64,000 nt of DNA, taken from positions 5,036 through 69,035 of the forward strand of contig FWWN02000627.1 of NCBI GenBank assembly GCA_900175165.2, written 5' to 3'. Position 1 is the first letter of the stretch, and each line of letters opens with the position of its first letter. Positions 46,033 through 58,807 of the stretch are shown here, one piece after another. This DNA comes from Rhizomucor pusillus (taxonomy: Eukaryota; Mucoromycota; Mucoromycetes; Mucorales; Lichtheimiaceae). The notes under the pieces are model-generated. The model saw nothing but the letters and a program-made list of their open reading frames with translations. It searched no databases and had not been told where the DNA came from. The position numbers and the translations under genes are program-made.

Positions 46033-47338
46033 CCTGCGTGCACTCGTTCAAGGTTGAGACGGGAAAAAAGTTTAGGTAACTTTGCGTGCTTGCCAGAATA
46101 ACCCCGTCGCACGCTGCTGAATAGGAATGAAGAATAATACAGCAGCAGCATTTGTCCCGACTTGCAGAAACTACTAGACGTACTCCAATTACAACTATCT
46201 CCTTGTCTCTCGCTTTGACGTCTCAGTTTTGCTCATTGTTGCTAGGCGTGACAGTGGCGATAAACGATAATTTCATTCTATTTCCCTTCCCTTCTTTGGT
46301 CGCGAGCAGTAATGCCGCTCGGCTTCATTTTTGAATCCTGCTCTTGTCACGAATATCGAAACGCGGGATGCGTGCTTGCGAGGCAGAATATCTTGGATAG
46401 TTGCGACTTTACATACGTTTGCTGGCTCGCTGCACTATCATATCTGAATAATTGCCACACAAAAGAAGCAGTGGGGGGGGAAGCAACAATCCCCCTTCTA
46501 TGATTGTGGCCATACTTTGAGACAGCACTTGCAAGATGCTGTTTCTTCCTGCTCATATCAAGATACGTATGTTTATGGATACAAATAAAAGATAAGAATA
46601 AAATTGGTCCGTTAAGCATTCGACTAGACTTGCAGAGTACGTGTACAACGTGGAAAACTGTCTTTTTCTACTATTTTGCGACAAAGGGCTCTTGCATGCA
46701 GCAGCAGCAGTCCGGGAAATTAAAAATATGTAGTGTATTTGTTCTATAAATCTCCATTTAGACGACGACGCGTTCTCTTTCTCTCCATTCTGGTGTTCTA
46801 TTTTGGGGGACTATGGCTGGTGCGAATGGTGACACAGAGTGTCTATTATAGTACACGTCCACACGAAAAAGAATAATTTGTTGAGTAGCACCTAATGCAC
46901 GGGTAAACTGGTATAGTCCTCTTTGGAAAATGATGGGGTGGAGAGAGCTCCATCGGCGCGTTCACTTGGCAAAAGTGCTAATTGTATTGTTTGCTGCAGC
47001 GGAAGGTATTAAGCAGCCACGGTTGCAATTATCAGATGCGTTGTGCCGCTCCATTATCCAAATAGCGACTACCATGACTCCTTGTGAGCATGAACGACGA
47101 GACTATTGGACAACAAGGTTCATGATTTGCCGTCGCGCCGCTGCTGGTGCTGCTGTTGCTGCCGCTGCCGGCGTCACCTTATCGATTCATCCCCAGATGG
47201 GGTTGGCGATGGCTGCAAAAAATTGCGGACTTTGGTTTCTGTAATGCACGGCACAAAAGGGCAAATGAGCTGGGCGGGTCAGACAGATCCTTCTTGTTTT
47301 TCGAGGTCTTTCTACTGTTTTCATCTCACTCTTCACAA
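46033..47338. other. 1.3-kb divergent intergenic region, epsin / UGP1
   Basis: This long spacer between divergent genes contains no supported gene. It holds a run of eight G at about 46,472-46,479, a GCT/GCC-rich simple-sequence block at 47,128-47,170, and a 104-codon open frame (46,930-47,244) with no recognisable product. The promoters of both genes and possibly a 5' untranslated exon of UGP1 should lie here. Confidence 0.4.
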
Positions 47339-49247
<1,909 letters not shown>

Positions 49248-50000
49248 AAAAAATTTTCTGTTACCTCTTGTTCATTCCCACTATACATTCTCGCACAACA
49301 ATCCTCTGTTTCAATCCAAAACTGTTGCTTTTTTCTTCCAATTTCTACATTTATATTTGCAATGACAAAGAAGATATGCAAGCAGGAATGAATCTGAAGC
49401 ATTTGCTGAATACAAAGGACCAATCCACGTATTTTCTGCTACTTGCCAAAACTTTCTTATCGCTGTCGGCAGACTACTCCAGATCTGGCTTTTTGTTTTG
49501 TTTTTAGCAATCTAGAACAGCGCCGCCGCGACAGAAACGTCACACGTTCCACAAAATTCGGTGAATGAGGAAAAAGGCAAAATGATCGTCATTTCTAGTA
49601 ATGCATGTAACACATTTCTAACCGCTATCGTCTAGTGTAGTCCTTAGACCGATCAGGATCTACACGGTTTGATGGCGAGCGAATTCGCGTTTCTAATACC
49701 TTTCATCGCATCGTTGTTGCTGGGAATGCACCGGTGCACGGATGTGGCCCATCGGCAATGTGAGGGGAATGCACAAACGTTAACGGTGCTCCTTCCTCCG
49801 ATTTGGCAGCGATCCGATATAGGTGTTCCAGTCAGTTTTGACAACCCGATTTTGGAAGCGCCAAGGGAGGACGACGAGTTGGGTGATGGAAGAGGAACTT
49901 GACCATAATAAAGCAAGTGCGAGTTTCTGATCACATTTTTTGCTCTCTTTCCGTTTTCCCCACTCCTTCTCCTTCTCACTCTCACTCTTCACATTCCTTG
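49248..50000. other. Intergenic region UGP1 / glycosyltransferase
   Basis: About 750 bp holding the UGP1 3' end and the promoter and leader of the next gene. A pyrimidine-rich leader with a CTCACTCTCACTCTTCAC string lies at about 49,976-49,993, directly before the ATG. Nothing else is supported; a short tRNA-like string near 49,622 was examined and rejected. Confidence 0.4.
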
Positions 50001-51188
50001 ATGTTCGGACCATTCTTCTCCTCCTCATCGTCAGCCACCTATACCCGTCTTAATCCTGTCATAACTACCAGAGCCCGCCGGAAATTGGGATGGAGGACAT
50101 TGCTAAAGTGGTCGCTCATTGCTGCCGTCTTTGGCGTCCTGATCTTCTTTATCGTATGCCGCGTTGATTTACATTTACGTATATATGTCCGCGAATGGAT
50201 ATCACCTCGAAAACCCGTGATTATCGAGCCCCTCAGCGACGGCGGTGCCTGCTTTCAAGGCAGCAACGACGAGCAGCCTTTGTCCCACCACACCGTTACA
50301 TTCATGCCTGGCAACCGCGCCGTCGATGATATTTGCTATGGCTTTGCAGCAACTGTGCGAAATCCGGGCTCCATCAACCCTATCACATTCCACACAACCT
50401 GGCCAGATGCTGGCAACAGCGAGCAAGACGATTATGACGATGACGACGACCCAGTGTTTACAGAGACACACTTGGCCGCTATACGATCGTTTGCGGCTAC
50501 GCAGGATCAGAACCAGACAAAACTGATCCTATGGATTGATCCACGACACGAGACCCGACTTTTGGAGTCTCCGTACTGGCAACAAATCGGTGACGACCGT
50601 ATTACGTACCAAAAGATCAATTGGCACAGACTGGCTGAAGAAACGACGACAACAACTCCAGTTTATCGCGACCCCGTACTCCTTCGCCTTTGGACCCTGT
50701 ATCGCTACGGCGGTGTGTGGTTTGATATGAATACCTTGTTCGTGCGAGACTTGGCACCGCTGCTGGAACAAGAATGGATTGCGCAGGGCAACTGCTTTAC
50801 AAGCGTGGAAGGCAACCCGTTCCAAGGCACAGGGTTGCTTCATTTCCAAAAGAAATCACCGTATCTATGTGAGATGCTGAACGGCGCAGTTCAGCGACTT
50901 GCTCTTGGTCAAGAATTAGACGAATCCTTTTACTACCAAATTTACCGACGAGTACTCCATCACGGCATCCGACCATGGGCTATCGTGCCCTGGTGCTTCA
51001 CAGATCCATCCCAGTGCAAACGATCCAACTCACTCCCAAGCCCTTTCACCCAGCAGTCGAGCTTCAAAAAAACTTGGCTGCAAAGCATATTTGCATTTCA
51101 TTGGCACGAGAATGCTTGGCCGGCCAAGCCTTCAGGCGACATTTTCAGATACCTTCAATCCATCCATCAAGATGTCACAGGATGGTAG
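50001..51188 (+). CDS. Type II membrane glycosyltransferase, GT32-like
   Basis: An intronless gene of 395 residues. A short Ser/Arg N-terminus is followed by one membrane helix (LLKWSLIAAVFGVLIFFIVC, near 35-54) and a lumenal catalytic part, the topology of Golgi glycosyltransferases. The sugar-transferase core is RDPVLLRLWTLYRYGGVWF followed by DMNTLF (near 232-256), which occupies the place of the family DXD motif (usually GGxYxDxD); the third position is Asn instead of Asp. Other family features are LILWIDPR near 175 and the final FAFHWHENAW near 370. Related proteins include OCH1-like mannosyl- and alpha-1,4-galactosyltransferases. Donor and acceptor are unknown. An open frame extends upstream without an ATG, so 50001 is taken as the start. 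Confidence 0.75.
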   Translation: MFGPFFSSSSSATYTRLNPVITTRARRKLGWRTLLKWSLIAAVFGVLIFFIVCRVDLHLRIYVREWISPRKPVIIEPLSDGGACFQGSNDEQPLSHHTVTFMPGNRAVDDICYGFAATVRNPGSINPITFHTTWPDAGNSEQDDYDDDDDPVFTETHLAAIRSFAATQDQNQTKLILWIDPRHETRLLESPYWQQIGDDRITYQKINWHRLAEETTTTTPVYRDPVLLRLWTLYRYGGVWFDMNTLFVRDLAPLLEQEWIAQGNCFTSVEGNPFQGTGLLHFQKKSPYLCEMLNGAVQRLALGQELDESFYYQIYRRVLHHGIRPWAIVPWCFTDPSQCKRSNSLPSPFTQQSSFKKTWLQSIFAFHWHENAWPAKPSGDIFRYLQSIHQDVTGW

Positions 51189-51451
51189 ACACCGTGCTTC
51201 TTCATTTGTTCTTCATACTACTACGCTACCTTTTGGTGCGACCTGTCTAATGCCTACTACAACAAAGGGAAAACCTACCATTGCATGTTCTTTTTTTCTC
51301 TCTTGTTTTTACCCTATAAAGCATGGATGCTGCTATTGATGGTTGCTGCTGCTGGCATCCGTATTTTTTTTCGTTCTAATATAATAGTCTAAACTGATGT
51401 TATCTTCATTTTATTGCCTTTTTTGTGAATAGTATTAAAAAAGGAAAAAAA

Positions 51452-53206
51452 TTACAAATCGTTGTGCATAAAAACGATGCTGTTTGGATCTGGCCAGGCG
51501 TTGTCTGTCGAGACGTTGCCACCAGGCGCAGCTGATGCAGGTGATCGAAGGAAATACGCTGTGATGTTGAACGTTACACCAGCTGCAATCAAAAGGAACC
51601 ATGCAATGACAGGCAGCGCTTCCTTGACTTGCAAGCACAATACATTCTCCAATTTCCGTTCTGCCGCCGACCGCGCGCTTGTACCCCAGCCGACATCCCA
51701 CAGCGAAACAAGTGCCCACAGCTTTGCAGGCACTAGGCCCATCAAGTAATAGACAGAGTAGATCGGGAATGCTAGGAACCGTAGCTGCCGAGTAACAAGG
51801 AGTGAGTATGTGGTCTTGATAAGAGCAATTGCCATCAGCGAGACGAGCCAGACAGCCAGCACAAAAGGTGCGTGTGCCCAGAGAATGTAGAAAATTGAAA
51901 ACAGCAAGACGAATGGGTAGACGCCCTGGTAGAACAGCTCGGCAGCCATCCACGGACTGTGCTTGTGCAGGCTGCGAGCATTCCACAGTAGCTCGCGGTA
52001 GAAACTCTTGCTCCAGCGTGTCTGTTGCTTGAACCAACGCAGAAACTCGGTGGGTGTCTCAGTCTCGCAAAACGCATGGTGCGTGTACACGACCTTGTAG
52101 CCTTTCATCAAGACGCGGTTTGTCAAGTGTCTATGGCAAATCATCATGATTAATCGCGTTGCTGTTTGTTGTTTCACCTTGGCAACAATATTTGCTTACC
52201 TATCGTCACCGTAGGTACACTCCATGCCGAGGAACCGCTGGCCAATCCATTCATCCAGGATTTGTTCCAGAACCTCCGAGCGATATAATCCCATGGGCCC
52301 GGAGACGCATGTCACTGACCGGTTGAAGCTTTGCGCTGCACGCTCAATGTTGAAAGCCATCCAGTATCGAAGAGACGACATGAAGGATAGCAAGCCGTCG
52401 TTGGCATTCCAGATACGCACGTCGCCTGCAGCTGCTCCAATGTTCGGATGCCAATACAGAGCCTTCTCCATCTCCTTGAGTGCTTGAGGATCAAACCGGG
52501 TATCCGAGTCTGTCGACATGACCGCCTCGCAGCCAGCGGCCATGAGTATCCGGAACGCCGTGTACATTGCGTGTCGCTTGCCGCGATGAGGTTGCAGATA
52601 GCACACTGCCTGGGTATCGGTTGGCAGAGTTGAAACAGACTGCTGCAATGTTGATGCGCCCAGTTGTCGTTGTTGTTTTTGTTGCGACGACGACGACGAC
52701 GAAGAAACCTTCTCGTCGTCAACAACCGCTGCTGCTACATCCTGCTCGTCTTCGTCCTTTTCCGATAGCAGTTTTGGAAGCACCACGACGGGGCAGTTTG
52801 GAAATGTCTTTTCAAATATAGCCGCCATTTCCTGATCCTGCGGGTCTTTGCCATCGATAACTACGACAATCTTGATAGGTTCGGGATACTCTAGACGCTG
52901 CACAGACTCGAGACATTGCCGAAACAGCGTTGGCTCTTCTCGGTAGCCTACAACTGCCAGTCCAACGCGCGTCGGTGGTCGTGTCTGCGGGTGCTTGCGG
53001 TAAAAATGCAGCGTGACCCGGTTGAGCGTTGCAAACAGGAGCTGGAGCGTGATAAATACAAACACCACCGTGCCATACACGCCCAACGCCCAGAACGACC
53101 TTTCTGTAATGTGTAGATGTAGTGCATAGCCAATGATGGCTGGAACGACAAAGAGGCACGATACCGTGATTGAATATGTAAGCTTCAGAGGGAAAGTCCA
53201 GAGCAT
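51452..53206 (-). CDS. Hyaluronan-synthase-like processive GT2 glycosyltransferase
   Basis: This is a plasma-membrane polymerase that alternately adds sugars and extrudes the chain. Exons 52200-53206 and 51452-52130 (minus strand) give 561 residues, the size of class I hyaluronan synthases. Two N-terminal membrane helices precede GLAVVGYREEP and VVVIDGKDPQDQE (UDP binding). STDSDTRFDP (near 242) is the DxD site, FLGMECTYGDDRHLTNRVL (near 325-343) the acceptor GDD, and FKQQTRWSKSFYREL (near 365) the Q(Q/R)xRW processivity motif. WGTSAR near the end matches the HAS WGTS motif. Multiple C-terminal helices close it. A Ser/Gln insertion (~165-200) is lineage-specific. Whether the product is hyaluronan, chitin oligomer or another beta-glycan cannot be told; Cryptococcus Cps1 is a fungal precedent. 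Confidence 0.85.
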
Positions 53207-53388
53207 GGCATGAATATAAATTATGTGTACAAATAAAATAAAAAGAGGAAGAGAAAAAATGGGCCCCACTTAGACGAGTTGCAAAAGTGACAGATCGAAG
53301 AGGGGCCTCGAGGAAATAACCACCGTGAAACAGCTTCGTCGCGGAATAAACAACAAGGGATATACTGTAGCAGGTGGGGTCTTATTGA

Positions 53389-54310
53389 TCAAGAAGAGGA
53401 GGAGGAGGAAGAACGAGTGTTACGGATATATTCACGGCTGTCTAGATCAGCGCGTCGAATTGGTTCAGGAATACGGTATCGAGAGACAGCGAGGACGATG
53501 CGCAGTGCGGTCTCAAGGCTTACTCTGTGCCCTTGACTCACAAACACTGGATTTGGCGCGGCATCTGTGGTTCGGAGGGCAGCACCGTAGACAACGCCCG
53601 ATTCTTGTCCTTTCAGGATGTATCGGTCCCCGCGTCTCTGAAGCAGCGGCTTGTATGCTTGCTTGACTTGGCCCATCACCAGATCTTTGCCGATAGCCAG
53701 AAAGTTTTTAGCTGAGCCGATGGTAGGGATATCTGCCACGACGCCGAGATGGCATGCAATGCCGCATTGCCGTGGATGCAAAAGACCGTTTCCTGCAGCA
53801 TTGGAAAAACCAAGACACAAACAGATCAGAGTTAGGAAAGCAAACAAATACAGATGATCCTTACCATCTACAAGGACAACTTGAGGATACAGGTGTGGTT
53901 CTGATTGTTTGAGTCTTGTCAACAAGTCCAAGATAGGCTCGACTTCGCGAAAAGCAAGGAAGCCAGGTATGTACGGCAATGTCAGACGAGTTTTCAGAAA
54001 CGCACGGTGTACCACCTCTAGACTTGGAAACTCGAGCACCACCAAGCACGCGACTGCTTGCTCTACATTGTCCTCCGGGAAGCTCAGATCCACTCCAGCA
54101 ATGTACTTTAACCCTTCCAGCGTCACTGGATCAAAATCGAGATCATCTTGAAATATCACTTTGGTCTTGAGCTCGTTTTGTTGTCTAGTTACGCGAGTCA
54201 ACTGGGCGCTCTAGCTGCTAAGTACGTAAAAGACTATACGTTTCCCATTTTCGCAATTGATCTTGGGATGGATTAGGATTGTATTCTTCTTGCAGCATAG
54301 CTGTTGCCAT
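53389..54310 (-). CDS. Endonuclease V
   Basis: This enzyme cuts the second phosphodiester bond 3' of inosine in RNA or of deaminated bases in DNA. The two downstream exons, 53865-54208 and 53389-53792, are firm. Motifs are YIAGVDLSFPED (first catalytic Asp), YIPGFLAFREVEPIL (Glu) and VVLVDGNGLLHPRQCGIACHLGV (Asp spanning the intron). GSAKNF and a final HRVSLETALRIVL complete the family. The frame lacks an ATG ahead of the domain, so I joined an upstream exon 54240-54310 (MATAMLQEEYNP... ending RKWE), which fits the family N-terminus; the intron then is just 31 nt (54209-54239). With it the protein is 272 residues. The C-terminus is a serine run. Either the tiny intron is real or another 5' exon is used. 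Confidence 0.87.
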
Positions 54311-54649
54311 TTCTGACGAACGCTCACAATGACTTTTCAGTCAACTGCGCCTCACATTAATGAATAAGCTTTGCATTTGGGATATTCGAGCAGCAGCAAA
54401 CTTGGTACATTGCAAGTTATGATTCACAACAGTGTGTACAACCATTCAAATAACAACAGAGTGAAATAAACAAGTTAGGTGGAGCGAGTGATGATAATTA
54501 GGAGGTAACAAGCGTGGAAAAGTGCGTGAGAGTGTGAATATGTGTGTATAAAAGAAATTGAGTGCAGAAACTAAGGGATATATAGCAAAGGGCTCGTGTG
54601 TTTGGAAGTAAAAAGAGGTGTCATGTGTGTATATGTTTGTAGAATGGGG

Positions 54650-54720
54650 TGAAGAGCTATGTGCACGTGTGTGATATGTGTATATGGGAGAGTGTGTGTG
54701 TGCGCGTGTGCGATAGGATG
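54650..54720. repeat. GT-rich simple sequence in the PAK 3' region
   Basis: An imperfect (GT)n / (GTGC) microsatellite tract (GTGTGTGTGTGCGCGTGTGCG and flanks) in the spacer between EndoV and the PAK stop codon. The wider stretch 54,470-54,780 is purine-rich with repeated TGTG words and has no gene. Confidence 0.7.
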
Positions 54721-54815
54721 GTGCGTGCAAAGAAGGACGATAATGTAAAAGAATTATTAAGGAAGAAGAAGGGAAATGTGGTATACAAATGCAGAAAAGA
54801 TGTGCAAAGATGAGC

Positions 54816-56948
54816 TCACGAGTCGGCAACAGCGAGATCTTCAACAAGCTCGTCCTCATCTTGCTTTTCTTCGTCTTCTTGACGCTGCAACTCTCGTTTC
54901 CGTGTCTCATCAATAAGTGCAATCATATCTTCAGTTGTTGCCACATTGCTCAGGAATGGATGCTATCCACCAAAGATGTATTTAGCAAGTGTTCTCCCGA
55001 TTGAATTAATATCAAATGTACCTGCAACAATGTTTCGGCATCAGGACGCTCGGAGGGATCGATGGTTGTACATTTCGCAACAAAGTCTTTGAGATCTTCC
55101 GACCACTTTTCTGCGTCTGCAACGGCAGGCAATCCATTTGAAGCGATCAGGAAAAGCGCCTAGTGATAAATCAATTGGGTTAGACCAGTCTTATACAATA
55201 TATGTAGTATAGGATAACTTACACGCAGAGGTGGATATTCAACATACGGGGGATCGCCTTGCATCATCTCCAGCATTACTACACCGAGACTCCAAATATC
55301 GGCCTTTGCATCATAATCCTGGCCTTTGATTACTTCCGGAGCCATCCAGTAGGGCGTTCCAATGACAGAGTTCCGTTTAGGTTGCTGCTTGGAAAGCTGA
55401 GCGCAGTGGCTAAAATCAGCTGTACACATACAAGTTAGAAATGTTGTCAATTGAGATAGCAAGAGCTGCAAAGCGAGAAAGCTTACATATTTTGATTTCA
55501 CCACGCATATTCAAAAGGATATTGTCGCTTCGCACGTCACGGTGTATGCGGTGCAATCTATGAATTCTGCAGAGACCACGTAGAATATCGCGTGCAGTGC
55601 GCGCCATATGCTTCTCAAGTAGAAGACCATCTGCATCTTCAGTGTGTACCGCAATGATATCAGCCAGGGACACGTCCATGCATTCCATGACGACCCAGAC
55701 TTGATCCTCTGTCAGATAAGTTGCAAAGTACTCAACAACGTTCGGATGGCGACTCATTTTCATGATGGTCAGCTCGTTGCGAATCTTGCTCAGTTTCTGC
55801 TGTGCAGTCTTGTTGATCTTTTTCACCGCGACAAGCTTCCCGGTCGCCTTGTGCTTCGCGGCAAACATTGGGCCTGATTCGCCTTCAGCAATGAGAACAA
55901 AGTCAGAGTAGAGTGTGTTGGGATCCTTTGTCTCGGCGATATCGTCAATGAAGCTCGAGTCGAGTGCCAAGTGGCTATCCGATGCAGCGACGGCTTCCGG
56001 CAAGTCGTCTGCGGAAGAGGTGTCTTCGAGCGGCTGAGTGTTATTGTTGCTGCGGGATAAATTTGATAGCTGCAAGAGTTTCGAAGACCGTGCGCGCACA
56101 GGCGGTGCATATCCGACAGGTAAGTGATCGTAACGGTTCTTCGGGTCAGGGCTGTTGCGGACCTCGTTTGGCGAGTGTGGCGATGCAGGCAACTGTAACT
56201 GTTGCTGTTGCTGTTGCTGCAACGATTCCGGCATGCGTACTTGCATTAAGCTCTCGATAGTCTTTGGATGCGACTTTACAATCTCTTCTGGTACTCCCGA
56301 CGCTGCCAAAATCTTTTGCCATTCGAGTGGCAGTCCAATGAATCCTTTGCCCTCAGTGTCCACCTGCACGTGTATGTTATGCTGGAAGTTGTATGGTTTT
56401 CCAATGACCGAAGGCGACCTTGTCACAGTGTGGGAATGCGTGTTGGTATTGACGGGAGGCGGAACAAGGTTCGGGTTAATAAACTGGGTATCGAGTATAT
56501 CGTCGCTGGGTAAAGAAGACTGTTGCCATACGTCCGGGAGTCCCTATACAAATCAAGTAAGAAAACCTGGCTCGCTAATCGCCTCAGTAAGCATCAAGCT
56601 TGACCGTACCATGAATCTACCGTTTTCTTTATTGTACTCAACATGAATACCGTGCTCGAACTGAGTAGGCTTGCCAATGTCCATAACCTTCTCCCCATGC
56701 TTTTTACGTCTCGGCTGATTCGATTTCGACATGCGTGAAGCCATGGATGTGTTGGAAGGATTAGCGTGATGGTAAAAACGTGCTAAACTTGATAATGTCG
56801 AGGACGATTCCATTTTCCGCAGACTACTGTGCCCTGAAGATGAAAGTCCGGCGGTGGATGGCCGCGATTCTGGGGAATGCTTCGTCGTTGCCACGGAGGG
56901 AGATGGCGCCGGATGCGTCGATGTCGGCGTCGCGATGGTGTTGCCCAT
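54816..56948 (-). CDS. PAK/STE20-type kinase with two CRIB motifs and altered catalytic motifs
   Basis: This is a p21-activated-kinase-like effector of Cdc42/Rac in polarity and signalling. The minus-strand exons 56610-56948, 55487-56543, 55223-55419, 55022-55159 and 54816-54962 give 625 residues. The N-terminus MGNTIA could be myristoylated (Gly2). CRIB 1 is IGKPTQFEHGIHVEY (near 92) and CRIB 2 is VIGKPYNFQHNIHVQVD (near 160), separated by a short linker. The kinase domain (~320-600) keeps VAVKKI, the HRD Asp, GTPYWMAPEV and the Asp of the DFG motif. It reads AEGESG for the glycine loop (first Gly lost), HRDVRSDN for HRDxK (Lys to Arg) and DFS for DFG. Activity may therefore be low or absent. 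The C-terminal tail is acidic. All junctions are in frame. Confidence 0.88.
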
Positions 56949-58807
56949 GGTTGCTTTGCAAAGGAAAAAGGAGGAAGGACCTTTTGGGCAGTTGGAAAAA
57001 AAGTGACGAGCAGCGTGTAGCTTTCTCTCTCTGCCTTGTGCAACCAATGTTGGCTCAAGGTACCGAAATGTCCACACGCAAAGTTTTCGGTTGCCTTTAA
57101 TGGAATCACGCTTTCGGTAGTTCTCCTTGACGAAAAAACACCGTGCACTGGAACCCTTTTCGGGCGGCGGGGGCGGATGGCGTATTACGGGCGTGCTGCC
57201 TGCCTGCCTGCCTGCTGACAAACTCGCAACCCGTTTTTATTTTCGAGTCTCGAGGCTTGCTCTTTGCGCTACTACCAATGACAAAACCCTAAAAAGTAAA
57301 AACTTGGGAATCACATGTGAAGTTTCGATCACTTGGCTCGAATTAAAATATCATCCAATAAGTAAGAAGCTCATGAAAGATTTGCAAGTGGAAAAATATA
57401 CTTTTCTAATATTCACATCCCAAAAATCAAATTCGAGCAATACTTAGGGCTTGCACAGGGGCACGTCGGTTTTTGCTTAGACAGAAGTAATGTAATCGTT
57501 TTGTCAGCATATGAATGTGCTTAAAACAGTTTCGACTCGTGATTACACCTAAGCGGGCGGGAAGAAATTCTCGTCCCATTGTATTAATAGACTGTCCTCA
57601 CCATGCTGACCATTGAACCTCGCTTGTTTATAGGTATACCCATTGACGTTGCAAGGCAGATCAGTTTGTCGATTTTAGCGAATGCATATACAGTATACAC
57701 TTTTTCCCAAAAGTAATGTCGCCTTTTTATAATTTTTATAATACATTTATACACCAAAATGACAAATTGCAGCGACATTAATTTTTGGAAAAAGTGTACA
57801 ATGGATGTAATGCTACGTAAACTTAATTTTCATATACTTAGCCCCAGGTCGTTATATTCCAGGGCATTGCAATCATCAGCTAATGAAAGCGATGTTATAT
57901 GTTGATATGAACTTGATGTGCATTTGTACATACTCACCACGGATAAGTTAATGGACTGATAAAGCACTTACCGAGTCTGTGCGATATTTTATACGATATG
58001 GTCTATGAACAATGTCACGATGTTTTGATGAACCTTTTACCCTCATTTATTTATCAGTCGAATGTGCCGCTTCTTGGGAGTATAAATGTTTTCTCAAAAG
58101 CAAACAAACACACAGCCAGGCGTGCAGATTTCTGCATTCCCATAGCTTCAACACGAGTTTTGGATTGCATATACGTAGCATGAAACGAAGTCAATCGGCA
58201 GCTTTTGCCCATTCCAAGAAAATAACATTCGTGGTGCCTACAGCAATAAAGTAAACTGACGTTGATATAACCGACCATATGCCTCGTACTGGCAAGACTA
58301 GTAAGCAGAACGTATTTTAGTGTCGTATCCGAGCGGAATGCATCCCAATGCATGGAAAAGCCAGAACATTGCGTGCAGTTGCCGCCTCCAAAGCTATTTC
58401 TATGTAACATGATCTACTAATCCGCTAATCGTTTATTGGCGTTTTTATTTATAATAGCACTTAATGAGGACATATTGCTCACGTACACTCTGCCAATTAT
58501 CACCATCTTAGGGAAGAAAGGACGATGCATCTGGTTCTCATGTATGAATATATGCTAAAAAGGAGATATAGAATTACTTGGTAGATGGTTCTCCAAAAGC
58601 CAAAGATAAAGGTTATCGATACTTTGACTTGCATCGGTATGCTTCTATGTTATTATGTAAAGGCATGCAACCCAAATTTCTAACCTGAACGATGCATATA
58701 TCGTTGTCGTCGCTTTCGACAGAAGGTGCATATGTATAAAATGAGTGAGCTGAAAGAGATCTGACATCTGTCCTTCTTATCATTGCCTTTCCCTTGTTCA
58801 AAACCGA
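56949..58807. other. 1.9-kb AT-rich intergenic region with a MITE-like hairpin
   Basis: The PAK promoter and leader should lie at the left end, where a short CCTG/CTGC tandem repeat occurs (57,198-57,218). The rest is AT-rich with only short open frames and no recognisable product. One palindromic element at 57,696-57,798 is listed separately. Confidence 0.45.
57696..57798. mobile_element. MITE-like element with 24-nt terminal inverted repeats
   Basis: The two ends are inverted copies of one another: CACTTTTTCCCAAAAGTAAT and four further bases on the left (57,698-57,721), and the reverse complement on the right (57,773-57,796), with two mismatches in 24. TA dinucleotides sit just outside both repeats (57,696-57,697 and 57,797-57,798), as expected for Tc1/mariner insertion. 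The ~50-bp interior is AT-rich and noncoding. It is probably a non-autonomous relic moved by a mariner-type transposase; no transposase gene is in the window. The whole unit would fold into a hairpin. Confidence 0.7.

Noticed and set aside
46930..47244. 104-codon frame upstream of UGP1
   Set aside because: No domain, Ala run comes from a GCT/GCC simple repeat, and it lies in promoter territory.
49620..49700. tRNA-like string (CTATCGTCTAGTG)
   Set aside because: A D-arm-like start is present but no anticodon stem, T-loop or acceptor pairing could be found.
49669..49902. 77-codon frame before the GT32-like gene
   Set aside because: No domain or splice link to the next exon; treated as chance in the intergenic region.
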